From Olegusella massiliensis (GTDB taxonomy: Bacteria > Actinomycetota > Coriobacteriia > Coriobacteriales > Atopobiaceae): DNA of 64,000 bases. The stretch spans positions 930,001 through 994,000 of the forward strand of contig NZ_FLLS01000002.1 of the NCBI RefSeq assembly GCF_900078545.1. Direction: 5' to 3'. Position numbers and translations under genes: made by a program. The notes beneath the pieces are model-generated. The model saw only the letters and a list, made by a program, of their open reading frames with translations. It did not search any database and was not told the origin of the DNA. The stretch's first letter is position 1; each line of letters opens with the position of its first letter. This document shows positions 17,383 to 25,823 of the stretch, one piece after another.

Positions 17383-18441
17383 ATGGGACGTGAGTTAAGA
17401 ATCGCGACTATCGGTACCAGTGCGATTTGTGAGAGGTTTCTTGATGCGGTAGCAAAAACTGAAGGTGTTTGCCTGGCAGGATGCTATTCGCGCACGCTTG
17501 ACCGAGCAAAAGATTTTTCACAAAAGCATGGCGCGGAGTTAGCGTTTGACGATCTTGCTGAATTGGCTAGTTCACCTGATGTGGATGCAGTGTATATCGC
17601 AAGCCCCAATGCGCTACATGGACCTCAGGCAAAACAACTCATTGCAGGTGGCAAGCATGTGCTGGTAGAGAAGGCTTTTGCATCGAATGCTGCTGAAGCG
17701 GTGGAGGTGTTTGCTGCTGCAAAAGCCGCAGGGCTTATTGCGATGGAAGCAATGCGCAATCTTTATGACCCGGGTTTTGCCAAGATTGAACAGAATTTAG
17801 ACCGCTTGGGAACTATTCGCCAAGCAACCTTCCGCTTTTCCAAAATTACTTCTCGCATGGCGCGCTTGCTTGCTGGTGAGCGTGTCAGTCAGTTTGATCC
17901 CTTACTTTCCGAGGGTGCCCTGATGGATATTGGCATCTATACCATGGAGCCCGCGATAGCGATTTTTGGCCAACCCAAGCGTGTGCTGGCTGCCGGAATT
18001 TGTATGTCAGTTCCTGGAGAGCCTCTTGATAGTGCTTATGGAAAGATTGATCTAGCAGGAGAGGTGCTGCTTGACTACGGAGACAAGGTAGTGAATCTTT
18101 CTTATGGAAAGGTGACGGACGATCTTATCCCGTCTCAAATTCAAGGGGAAACAGCCACTTTGACCATAGGAGCGCTGCCCAACTGCTCACAGCTAAAGCT
18201 CGTGACGCATGTAGATGCAGGTATGGCATATGGCACGGTAGGCGGTGCGGAAGAAGAGCTCCCCGTTGTGATACCCGAAAACGATATGGTGTATGAGCTG
18301 TCCTTCTTCCGTGATGCGGTGGCAGGGAAGGCTGAAGCACTTAAACGTGTTCATCAATTCCAGCAGGTGACCTGTGATGCGCTCACCACGATGGACGAAG
18401 CACGCAGACAGCTTGGCGTGCGTTTTCCTGCAGACAAATAG
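17383..18441 (+). CDS. Gfo/Idh/MocA-family NAD(P)-dependent oxidoreductase
   Basis: The 352-residue protein starts with a Rossmann strand (LRIATIGTSAICERFLDA), continues with the family motif YIASPNALHGPQA and the catalytic-region EKAFASNAAEA, and keeps the C-terminal alpha/beta domain. The ATG at 17383 was chosen because GGGAGG precedes it by eight bases; the in-frame ATG at 17341 has no such site. Members oxidise or reduce sugars and related polyols. The substrate cannot be read from the sequence. It is divergent from ade. Confidence 0.92.
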   Translation: MGRELRIATIGTSAICERFLDAVAKTEGVCLAGCYSRTLDRAKDFSQKHGAELAFDDLAELASSPDVDAVYIASPNALHGPQAKQLIAGGKHVLVEKAFASNAAEAVEVFAAAKAAGLIAMEAMRNLYDPGFAKIEQNLDRLGTIRQATFRFSKITSRMARLLAGERVSQFDPLLSEGALMDIGIYTMEPAIAIFGQPKRVLAAGICMSVPGEPLDSAYGKIDLAGEVLLDYGDKVVNLSYGKVTDDLIPSQIQGETATLTIGALPNCSQLKLVTHVDAGMAYGTVGGAEEELPVVIPENDMVYELSFFRDAVAGKAEALKRVHQFQQVTCDALTTMDEARRQLGVRFPADK

Positions 18442-18525
18442 ATAGAGAGTGCCCCTGTATATGCTTGTGGCTTTCGTCAGTACGTCTCTCAGTAAGTCAC
18501 AAGCTTTATGAGTATTTGTGGCAGT

Positions 18526-18562
18526 GCGGTAGCCGAGCTAGGCAACAAAGCTTGGCTACCGC
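18526..18562 (+). terminator. 14-bp stem-loop between the oxidoreductase and the SRP RNA
   Basis: GCGGTAGCCGAGCT pairs with AGCTTGGCTACCGC (one G-T pair) around a 9-base loop. It is followed by TATACTTT rather than a strong T-run. It may end the upstream transcript, with TATACT at 18563-18568 acting as -10 box for the SRP RNA. Confidence 0.5.
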
Positions 18563-18575
18563 TATACTTTGGCCT

Positions 18576-18688
<113 letters not shown>

Positions 18689-18750
18689 AGTCGCCCCGAG
18701 ACTTTCTGAAAGCCCCGGGGTGTCATCATAAATAACGACGTTAGGAACAC

Positions 18751-19389
18751 ATGGGTATTGTCAACTTTTTTGTCGACCTTCTCCGCGACCCCCGCAGTGC
18801 CATCGCAAGCTGGATTGCGATGGGGCCTGTTGCCGCATATGGCTTTATCTTCTTGATCATTTTCGTTGAAACAGGGGTTGTGTTCTTTCCTTTTCTGCCG
18901 GGTGATTCTCTCCTTTTTGCATCAGGCTTTTTTGCAGCAACAGGCGACTTTAATATCTATCTGTTGCTGGGGATTGCGTGGTGCGCTGCAATTTTGGGCG
19001 ATCAATGCAACTTTTTGATTGGCCACTTCCTTGGCAGGCGCATTATTGATTCGGGCAAAGTAAAGGCTATGACGCCTGAGCGCATAGAGAAGTCCGAGGC
19101 GTTTCTGGATAAGTGGGGTCGTCTTGCCATTTTTCTCGGGCGTTTCTTTCCCTTTATTCGTACGTTTGTGCCCTTCCTTGCTGGCGTGGGTGGCATGAAG
19201 TGGCATCACTTTGTGCTCTTTAATATCCTTGGTGGAATTACGTGGTCAACGCTTTTCCTACTTCTAGGCTATTTCTTTGGTGGTATCCCTGCCGTGCAAG
19301 CGCACTTTGAGCTGGTGGTTGTTGGCATTGTCTTAGTCTCAGTTATTCCAACAGTCGTTGGTCTGATTCGTAGCCGTCTCAATAGATAA
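18751..19389 (+). CDS. DedA/SNARE-associated family membrane protein
   Basis: The 212-residue integral membrane protein has the DedA hallmarks FVETGVVFFPFLPGDSLLF (residues 35-53), then GDQCNFLIGHFLGRR and FLGRFFPFIRTFVPFLAGVGGM. DedA proteins are flippase-like proteins linked to undecaprenyl-phosphate or phospholipid recycling and proton homeostasis. Length and order of motifs match. It stands alone, downstream of the SRP RNA. Confidence 0.94.
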   Translation: MGIVNFFVDLLRDPRSAIASWIAMGPVAAYGFIFLIIFVETGVVFFPFLPGDSLLFASGFFAATGDFNIYLLLGIAWCAAILGDQCNFLIGHFLGRRIIDSGKVKAMTPERIEKSEAFLDKWGRLAIFLGRFFPFIRTFVPFLAGVGGMKWHHFVLFNILGGITWSTLFLLLGYFFGGIPAVQAHFELVVVGIVLVSVIPTVVGLIRSRLNR

Positions 19390-19447
19390 GCCAAAGAATG
19401 ACAGATGAAGAGATGCTTTTTCGCAGACGGCAATTGGGATACAAACC

Positions 19448-19590
19448 ACAGATGGTTCGAGTTTCGAGGTAGGCAATCGTAAGACCGCAGGTTAAATTTT
19501 CCTCTAGTTCGAGAAACGAACCATCTTTTGAAATGAGTCATCTTTCGACAAACAAAGCATTTATCGAGAAGCGAACCTTTTTTTGAAATG
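19448..19590. repeat. Short direct and inverted repeats between convergent genes
   Basis: The 25-base segment GAGAAACGAACCATCTTTTG... at 19511-19535 recurs at 19566-19590 with about five changes, 55 bases apart. The outer part (AGATGGTTCG at 19450) is also the inverse of CGAACCATCT at 19517-19526. The gap lies between dedA and the ABC ATPase gene, both of which end here, so the hairpin may be a termination region. It is not a typical G+C stem with a T-run. Confidence 0.5.
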
Positions 19591-19606
19591 TTTGCGGTGC
19601 GAGACT

Positions 19607-20401
19607 CTACGACAAAAGCATGCGGTCGTTTGCGAGCTCGCCTCCTGAGACTTCTTCAAATTTTTGAAGCAGATCTTGTACATGTAACTGCTGTTTTTCT
19701 TCGTCTCGGACGTCGAAAATGACATGACCCTCATGCATCATAATAAGACGGTTGCCCAAGCGAATGGCATCGTTCATATTGTGCGTAACCATGAGCGTAG
19801 TCAGTTTGTACTCTCCTACGAGTTTCTTAGTTAAATCCAATACTTTTGAAGCAGTCTTAGGGTCAAGAGCAGCGGTGTGCTCGTCTAAAAGTAACAGCTT
19901 TGGCTTTTTGAGTACTGCCATCAACAGGGTAAGCGCTTGACGTTGTCCACCAGAGAGTAGTCCCACCTTGGAGGTCATGCGCCCTTCAAGACCAAGGTCT
20001 AGCTGGGCCAGACGCTCATGGTAAAGAGCGTGTTCTTTTTTGCTGATACCCCATCTGAGCCCACGGCTTGCTCCACGTCGTGCCGCAAGAGAAAGATTCT
20101 CAATGATTTGCATGTCAGCGGCAGTGCCTCGCATAGGATCTTGAAAAACGCGGCCGAGATTGACCGCGCGTTTGTGTTCGCGTAGTCGACTGATATCCTG
20201 TCCGTCCAAGATGACCTGGCCGCCATCGAGGGGAAAGACGCCTGCAATACTATTGAGTAGGGTGGACTTGCCAGCTCCGTTGCCGCCTATGACTGTGACA
20301 AAGTCGCCAGGATTGAGGTGGAGATTTACATTAATGAGTGCTGGCTTCTCGTTAACGGTACCTTTGTTGAAGGTCTTACTGACGTTTTTAAGTACGAGCA
20401 T
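19607..20401 (-). CDS. ABC transporter ATP-binding protein, TrpZ-type
   Basis: The 264-residue ATPase has Walker A GGNGAGKST, signature LSGGQRQA, and Walker B LLLLDEHTAALDPKT. The DEHTAALDP variant is typical of ATPases paired with PF04392-type binding proteins. The ATG at 20401 is chosen: AGGAGG lies seven bases upstream, and the start overlaps the permease stop as TAATG. It drives import of the ligand bound by the protein at 21429-22412. Confidence 0.93.
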   Translation of the reverse strand: MLVLKNVSKTFNKGTVNEKPALINVNLHLNPGDFVTVIGGNGAGKSTLLNSIAGVFPLDGGQVILDGQDISRLREHKRAVNLGRVFQDPMRGTAADMQIIENLSLAARRGASRGLRWGISKKEHALYHERLAQLDLGLEGRMTSKVGLLSGGQRQALTLLMAVLKKPKLLLLDEHTAALDPKTASKVLDLTKKLVGEYKLTTLMVTHNMNDAIRLGNRLIMMHEGHVIFDVRDEEKQQLHVQDLLQKFEEVSGGELANDRMLLS

Positions 20402-21318
20402 TAGCACTCACCTCCTTTGGCATAAATGCGGTGCTGTTGATTGCGCTCCAAGACCACGGGTACGACTAGCGCAAGTGCAACAATAGCTGCAGATAGCAGT
20501 TTCATATCATTGGCGTCCATGCCCATCTGCAACACAATTGCACGAATGAGGAAATACACGACAGAACCTATAACGGCTGACGTGAGACGGCTGCCAAAGG
20601 CCTGTAATTTATTGGGGATGAGACGCCCAAGCACTTCGCCAATGACAATAGCGGCAAGACCAATAACGATGGCGCCTGTTCCCATGCCAATGTCAGCATA
20701 CTTTTGGCTTTGACAAATGAGTGCGCCCGACAGACCCACAAAACCGTTGGAAAGCATAAGGGCAAAAAGCTTAGTGATACGTACATCTATGCCCAATGCG
20801 CGGCACATATCTTCGTTTTGGCCAGTAGCACGCATCGCCGAACCAATTTCAGTACCAAAAAACCAGTAGAGAAATACGATTGATAAAACAGCAACAACAA
20901 TTCCCACAACAAGCGTTGCATTATCGCGCGAAATATGCAAAAGGGATGCGGTACGAGTAAAAACAGTGTCGACGTTTAAGAGTGGCGTGTTTGATTTGCC
21001 CATGACACGTAAATTGACAGACCAAAGCGCAATCTGAGTCAGAATTCCCGCCAAAATCGCTGGAATATCAAAGAGGGTGTGGAGCAGTCCGGTAACTGCT
21101 CCTGCGGCAACGCCTGCGAGCATACCCAGTAGTACTGCGACAAGCGGGTCGAGGCCCATCCCAACTGAACAAACTGCTGCAACACAGCCTCCCAATGCAA
21201 AGCTGCCGTCAACGGTGAGGTCTGCGATATCGAGCATTTTGTAAGTGATGAAGACTCCGAGTACCATCACACCCCAGAGGATACTCTGAGATATTGCTCC
21301 CGAAAGCGCTAATAGCAT
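20401..21318 (-). CDS. ABC transporter permease, TrpY-type (branched-chain amino acid permease family)
   Basis: The 305-residue membrane protein has about eight to nine helices and the family motif DIADLTVDGSFALGG near residue 35, plus a GLAAIVIGEVLGR loop near residue 220. It forms a complete importer with the adjacent ATPase and binding protein. Genes of this set are often annotated as tryptophan or aromatic/branched-chain amino acid uptake (TrpXYZ). The true ligand is not evident here. Confidence 0.92.
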   Translation of the reverse strand: MLLALSGAISQSILWGVMVLGVFITYKMLDIADLTVDGSFALGGCVAAVCSVGMGLDPLVAVLLGMLAGVAAGAVTGLLHTLFDIPAILAGILTQIALWSVNLRVMGKSNTPLLNVDTVFTRTASLLHISRDNATLVVGIVVAVLSIVFLYWFFGTEIGSAMRATGQNEDMCRALGIDVRITKLFALMLSNGFVGLSGALICQSQKYADIGMGTGAIVIGLAAIVIGEVLGRLIPNKLQAFGSRLTSAVIGSVVYFLIRAIVLQMGMDANDMKLLSAAIVALALVVPVVLERNQQHRIYAKGGEC

Positions 21319-21428
21319 GTACTTCTCCCCAACATAGTCTTTTGCCGCCAGCTCAAAGCCCGCGCCGCGTTTGTTGACAATCGTGAGTGGGCAATCTTAA
21401 GAGTATCCATTATAAGAAAAGTGTGGTC

Positions 21429-22412
21429 CTAGGCATCCAATTTTGAGAGATCAATGCCGAGAGCTTCAGCAATCTCTTTGTTAGTTGTCAAGGTGCACTC
21501 GGAAACATCGAGATGTTCGATAGGCATCTCGGCGGGGCTTGCTTCTCCGTTGAGAATTTTGACAGCCATCTCGCCGGCTTTGTAACCCAATTTCTCGTAA
21601 TCAATGCCGTAGGTGGCCAGGCCGCCGTTTTCCACCATCCCGCTTGCACCACAAATAATGGGGAGTTTGTGCTCGGTTGCAACCATAGAAACGGTTTGCA
21701 TGCCTGATGCGATGGTGTTATCTGTGGGCGCGTAGATAACGTCTACCACACCAATCATTGATTCAACAACCTGTTGAATCTCATTAGAGCTTGAGACTGT
21801 GTAGTCTTCGGCATCTAAATTGCGTGTGCGAGCAGCATCGTGAGCCATTTTGGCTTGTACGCTCGAGTTGGACTCTGCAGTGCAGTAAAGAATTCCTACC
21901 TTCTTGGCATCGGGCAGGAGTTTTTGCAGCAGATCAAATTGTTTATCAACGGGTGTGAGATCAGAGGTGCCTGTGACATTTCCTCCCGGAGCATCATTGT
22001 CAGCCACGAGCCCCGAGGCAGCGTAGTCGGTAATGGCAGTGCCGACGATGGGAATATCTGTTGTGGCACCTGCTGCAGCCTGGCAAGCAGGCGTTGCTAT
22101 GGCAAGAATGAGATCGTTGCCTTCGTTGACTAACTTTGAGGCGATAGTTTGGCAGGCAGATTGGTCATTTTGAGCATTTTGCTGGTCAATGGTGTAGTTG
22201 ATACCCGAATCATCGAGCGCTTTGACAAAGCCCTTGTTTGCAGCGTCAAGTGCCGCATGCTCAGTTAGTTGTAATACGCCAATCTTGAATTTTCCATCGC
22301 CAGAGGAAGAACCGCCCGAGCTAGTCTTAGAACAAGCAGAAAGTCCAAAGGCAGCTAATCCCATGCCCCCCAATATGCTCAATGCACGACGACGTGTGAT
22401 AGTATTTGACAT
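21429..22412 (-). CDS. ABC substrate-binding lipoprotein, TrpX-type (PF04392 family)
   Basis: The 327-residue lipoprotein starts at ATG 22412, preceded by AGGAGGAGCGCC; the frame extends further upstream without a ribosome binding site. The signal has twin arginines (TRRRALSILGG) and a lipobox LSAC near residue 25, so export may be Tat-dependent with a lipid anchor. The body has the two-lobed PF04392 pattern (VGILYCTAESNSSVQ, VDVIYAPTDNTIASGM, ATYGIDYEKLGYKAGEMA). It delivers ligand to the permease pair. No T-box or trp leader was recognised upstream. Confidence 0.92.
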   Translation of the reverse strand: MSNTITRRRALSILGGMGLAAFGLSACSKTSSGGSSSGDGKFKIGVLQLTEHAALDAANKGFVKALDDSGINYTIDQQNAQNDQSACQTIASKLVNEGNDLILAIATPACQAAAGATTDIPIVGTAITDYAASGLVADNDAPGGNVTGTSDLTPVDKQFDLLQKLLPDAKKVGILYCTAESNSSVQAKMAHDAARTRNLDAEDYTVSSSNEIQQVVESMIGVVDVIYAPTDNTIASGMQTVSMVATEHKLPIICGASGMVENGGLATYGIDYEKLGYKAGEMAVKILNGEASPAEMPIEHLDVSECTLTTNKEIAEALGIDLSKLDA

Positions 22413-22576
22413 GGCGCTCCTCCTCATAAGCTCCGCCACACAGTGTCGTATAGCGGTAATTTGTTTTTGTGTCACTTCTTGGGACAAGGGTACTAATACT
22501 ATCATCGCTGTATGTATCCTGTTGGGTGTCTTGCAACAACAATTGATTACAGAGTCGTAACCGGTAGGATAAAGAA

Positions 22577-23041
22577 ATGAATAAAATCCTTTTCATCTGC
22601 CATGGCAATATTTGTAGGTCAACAATGGCAGAGAGCGTAATGAAAGATTTAGTGTGTAAGGCAGGGCGACAACATGAGTTTGTCATTGACTCTGCCGCGA
22701 CCAGTCGTGACGAAATTGGCAACCCCGTGCATCACGGTACCGTGCGCAAGTTGCATAAAGAAGGAGTGCCTGTCTGCGAGCATTATGCACGGCAGTTCCA
22801 CGCCTCCGAGTATGGTAACTGGGATTTGATTGTTTACATGGATGATGAGAATCTTGGTGGCTTGCAGCGTATTTGCAGGGAAGACCCTGAGGGCAAGTTT
22901 GTCAAATTACTTTCCTTTGTGGACGGAAATCCGGGACAAAATGCCGCTAACATTGCAGATCCCTGGTATACCGGAGATTTTGATGCCACTTGGCGCGATG
23001 TGCTTTCTGGCTGCAAAGCATTGCTCGCGTATTTAGGATAG
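22577..23041 (+). CDS. Low-molecular-weight protein-tyrosine phosphatase
   Basis: The 154-residue protein has the catalytic P-loop CHGNICRS (Cys8 nucleophile, Arg14) and the general-acid loop DPWYTGDF near residue 129, so it looks fully active. Members dephosphorylate phosphotyrosine proteins, often partnered with bacterial tyrosine kinases in polysaccharide regulation, but no kinase is near. It is divergent from the TrpX gene and converges on the Mbeg1-like gene with a six-base gap. Confidence 0.94.
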   Translation: MNKILFICHGNICRSTMAESVMKDLVCKAGRQHEFVIDSAATSRDEIGNPVHHGTVRKLHKEGVPVCEHYARQFHASEYGNWDLIVYMDDENLGGLQRICREDPEGKFVKLLSFVDGNPGQNAANIADPWYTGDFDATWRDVLSGCKALLAYLG

Positions 23042-23047
23042 GCAAAG

Positions 23048-24328
23048 CTAGTCAGTTTTTTCGTCAGTTTTGTTAAGCGGACTTGGTAAAGACTTATCTT
23101 GTAGTGCGCCTGTTTGCAAGTCTTCAATACGTGCTTCGGTCTGTGCTTTCCATTCCGCGAGAGTTTCTTTGGTTTTTTTACCAGCTTCGGTGAGTGCATC
23201 GTTGACCGCTTTGGCAACAGGTGCCAAGACCTTGGCGGTCTGCTCGGCTGATTCCTCCGCCGCACCGCGCACGGCGCCTCCCATGGAATCCCACAAGAAA
23301 CTGTTAATGATATTTTTACTATTTTCATCGAGCGACTTAAGCGAATCGGTGATTGCTCGGATTGCCGCAGGACTTTGCTCCACGATATCTGTGAGGTCAT
23401 GAATATCATGGGAGATAAATGCCTGATAGAGCTCGTCAGTGAGATTCTTGCGTTCCTGCAAATCAAGGCTGGCGAGCAGTTCATTGAAGGCTCGTCCTAT
23501 ATGAGCGCTGGCATGGTGTTCTGCGTCTCCTCGTACCAATTTATCGCGCATAACCTGCCAGTTAATCGCGCTGTGCTCCATAACGCCTTGCGCGCTTGAT
23601 TTGACGAGAACAGGCTCTACTGGATGTGATAAAAGCCCTGCTACGAGGCTGTATTCGGGCGTAAAGAGATGTGTGCGCTCGCGCAGGCGCTCAAAGGTTG
23701 AGAGTGGAAGTATAGCGTCGTCAAACCCTGGGGAGTCGTTGCACCAAAGTTCAATAATACGTTCATCGAGCTCTGGCGCCATAGCAACTGCATAGGCAGC
23801 CAGATTGCCGCCCTTTGAGTGCCCTCCAACTCGTAAGGGGCCATCTGTCAGGCTTGCGATGCGGCGGAGATAGGCGAGTGCATCTTTTTGTGCAGGGACG
23901 ATGCTGTAGCTGATATCACAGTCCTCGATCCATCCCACCAAGCTGTCATCGGTGCCGCGAAACGAGACGTAGCTGCTGCCATCGGATAGACAAAGCGTCA
24001 ACGCAGCAAATTGCTCACGCGCCTCTTCGTCAAAGTGTGTCTCGTAGCAACCAAGCTTTGCCTTGGCAAAGCGCCGGCCCGACTTGACCATGTATCCCAA
24101 TAATTCATTCGTGCGGCTCGAAATAAGTGGTCCGTTGCTGGGCAATTCCTTTTGCGTAGAAAACCTATGCCACACCTCAGAGGTATCAAAGAACTCACCA
24201 GCAGGAAGTATGTTATCGAGCTTTAGATAAGACAGATGGGCGAGTATGATATTGTCCACTTCATTGAAAGGAACGTGGTCAAAATCGAAGTTACCAAACC
24301 AATCTAAGTAGTCAAACATATCTGCCAT
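23048..24328 (-). CDS. Mbeg1-like (DUF2974) alpha/beta hydrolase
   Basis: The 426-residue protein carries a lipase-type core: strand plus oxyanion region SSYVSFRGTDDS, nucleophile elbow GGHSKGG near residue 170, and the acid region CNDSPGFDD. The C-terminal 150 residues are hydrophilic, Ala/Lys/Glu-rich helices (AEESAEQTAKVLAPVAKAV). The ATG at 24328 was preferred because GGAGAGG lies about eight bases upstream; a GTG two codons earlier would be too close. The family is unassigned beyond predicted ester or lipid hydrolysis. The MATE pump gene is divergent, with an 85-base shared promoter region. Confidence 0.9.
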   Translation of the reverse strand: MADMFDYLDWFGNFDFDHVPFNEVDNIILAHLSYLKLDNILPAGEFFDTSEVWHRFSTQKELPSNGPLISSRTNELLGYMVKSGRRFAKAKLGCYETHFDEEAREQFAALTLCLSDGSSYVSFRGTDDSLVGWIEDCDISYSIVPAQKDALAYLRRIASLTDGPLRVGGHSKGGNLAAYAVAMAPELDERIIELWCNDSPGFDDAILPLSTFERLRERTHLFTPEYSLVAGLLSHPVEPVLVKSSAQGVMEHSAINWQVMRDKLVRGDAEHHASAHIGRAFNELLASLDLQERKNLTDELYQAFISHDIHDLTDIVEQSPAAIRAITDSLKSLDENSKNIINSFLWDSMGGAVRGAAEESAEQTAKVLAPVAKAVNDALTEAGKKTKETLAEWKAQTEARIEDLQTGALQDKSLPSPLNKTDEKTD

Positions 24329-24413
24329 GAGCACCTCTCCTTTATTGGTATTTTTTATAGTACCAAAGAGGAGTTCACGGCTAGACTACTCTTACAAAGA
24401 GATTGTTATATAC

Positions 24414-25793
24414 ATGCATGGTGACGATAATTTGGACCCTATGAATAACGAAAAACTTTTTACTCAAACAAGCCCGACTCGTTTGTTTTTTATGGCGGCA
24501 CTTCCTGGTGCTGTAAGCATGGCAGCCTCTTCGCTCTATAACGTGAGCGAAGGTCTTTTTGTCGGGCGCTTTCTTGGTAGCACGGCGTTTGCAGCGGTCA
24601 ATCTTGCACTACCGCTTGTCATTATCAATTATGCAATTGCAGATTTGCTGGGTGTGGGCTCATCGGTGCCCATCTCAATTGCGCTGGGTCGTGGTGATGA
24701 GGATGAGGCTAACAATATTTTTTCAAGCACCATAGTGTTAATCCTTGCAGCAGGTTTGTTGACCGGATCTCTGCTTTTCTTGGGGGCGCCGTCTCTTTTT
24801 AGGGCAATGGGAGCTGAGGGGGAGCTACTTGATAATGCAGTAAAGTTCTTGCGAGTTAGTGCGATGTGGTCGCCCATCACAACCATTGCGTATGCGGTAG
24901 ACAACTATTTGCGCATCTGTGGGCGCATCCGTCGCTCAACGAGTGCCAATATTTTGATGAGCAGTTTAGGTATTGCTCTGATGATTTTGTTTTTAGGTGT
25001 TTGGCATCTGGATGTAGCAGCTGCTGCACATGCGTTTTGCTTAGCTACTTTTATAGCCGTATGCGTGGCATTTTGGCCATTTTTTAAGGGTGAGTTGCAA
25101 CTGCATTTTGTGCAACCTCAGTTTAGTTGGACCCTCATTCGCCGGGTGGTGGGCGATGGAACGCCAACGTTTCTTAGTAATATTGCGGGCCAAACAACTG
25201 CGCTGATACTGAATTTTTTCCTTCTTAAATTGGGAGGTCCTACTGCGGTTACTATCTACGGCATGGTGATGTATTTTGATGGCATGGTGTTTCCTCTCGT
25301 TTATGGCATGCTCGATTCCTTGCAGCCAGCAGTTGGTTTTAATTGGGGCCGCCATGATGTACATCGTGTCAAGCAGATTGAGCTGCGCTGTTTTGCGGCG
25401 GCGGCAGTGGTGTGCATTGTCGCACTTGTCTTGCTTTGGATTTATCCTGACGAAATTGTTCATATCTTTATAACGACTGCTCGTGGTGACAATCTGGCAG
25501 AGGCTATTCGGGCACTGCGACTATTCTCACTGGGCTATCTTGTGCGTTGGCTGGTGATGGGTACCTATAGCATGTTGGTGGCGCTTAGCCAGCCGCGTTT
25601 GGCTTCGATTTTGTCGTTATGCAACGCCTTCATTTTCCCCGTTACGCTGGTCTTTTTGTTGTATCCCTTGGGACTTTTGGGTATGTGGCTCAACTATGTT
25701 TGTGCTGAGTGGCTCGGTGCGATTTTGTCGCTTGCAGCGCTGTATTACTTTCGTCGAGAGTTGCGTGGCGGCAAAATTGAGATAGGTAGATAA
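24414..25793 (+). CDS. MATE-family multidrug efflux transporter
   Basis: The protein of about 460 residues has roughly twelve hydrophobic helices and MATE motifs such as PGAVSMAASSLYNVSEGLFVG and the second-half repeat DGTPTFLSNIAGQTTALILN. MATE proteins extrude cationic compounds with a Na+ or H+ gradient. Start could be ATG 24414 or 24441; neither has a strong ribosome binding site. It is followed after 30 bases by an S-adenosylhomocysteine-hydrolase-like gene and may be co-transcribed with it. Confidence 0.92.
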   Translation: MHGDDNLDPMNNEKLFTQTSPTRLFFMAALPGAVSMAASSLYNVSEGLFVGRFLGSTAFAAVNLALPLVIINYAIADLLGVGSSVPISIALGRGDEDEANNIFSSTIVLILAAGLLTGSLLFLGAPSLFRAMGAEGELLDNAVKFLRVSAMWSPITTIAYAVDNYLRICGRIRRSTSANILMSSLGIALMILFLGVWHLDVAAAAHAFCLATFIAVCVAFWPFFKGELQLHFVQPQFSWTLIRRVVGDGTPTFLSNIAGQTTALILNFFLLKLGGPTAVTIYGMVMYFDGMVFPLVYGMLDSLQPAVGFNWGRHDVHRVKQIELRCFAAAAVVCIVALVLLWIYPDEIVHIFITTARGDNLAEAIRALRLFSLGYLVRWLVMGTYSMLVALSQPRLASILSLCNAFIFPVTLVFLLYPLGLLGMWLNYVCAEWLGAILSLAALYYFRRELRGGKIEIGR

Positions 25794-25823
25794 GCAAAGC
25801 AGAGCGGAAGTTTGGTAGCTGAT

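Noticed and set aside
18526-18562. Possible tRNA next to the SRP RNA
   Set aside because: Only one stem is present, with no anticodon, D or T arms; it is a simple hairpin.
22413-22576. Trp-responsive leader (T-box or attenuator) for the TrpXYZ-type importer
   Set aside because: No T-box core sequence and no terminator/antiterminator pair were visible; the tryptophan assignment stays uncertain.
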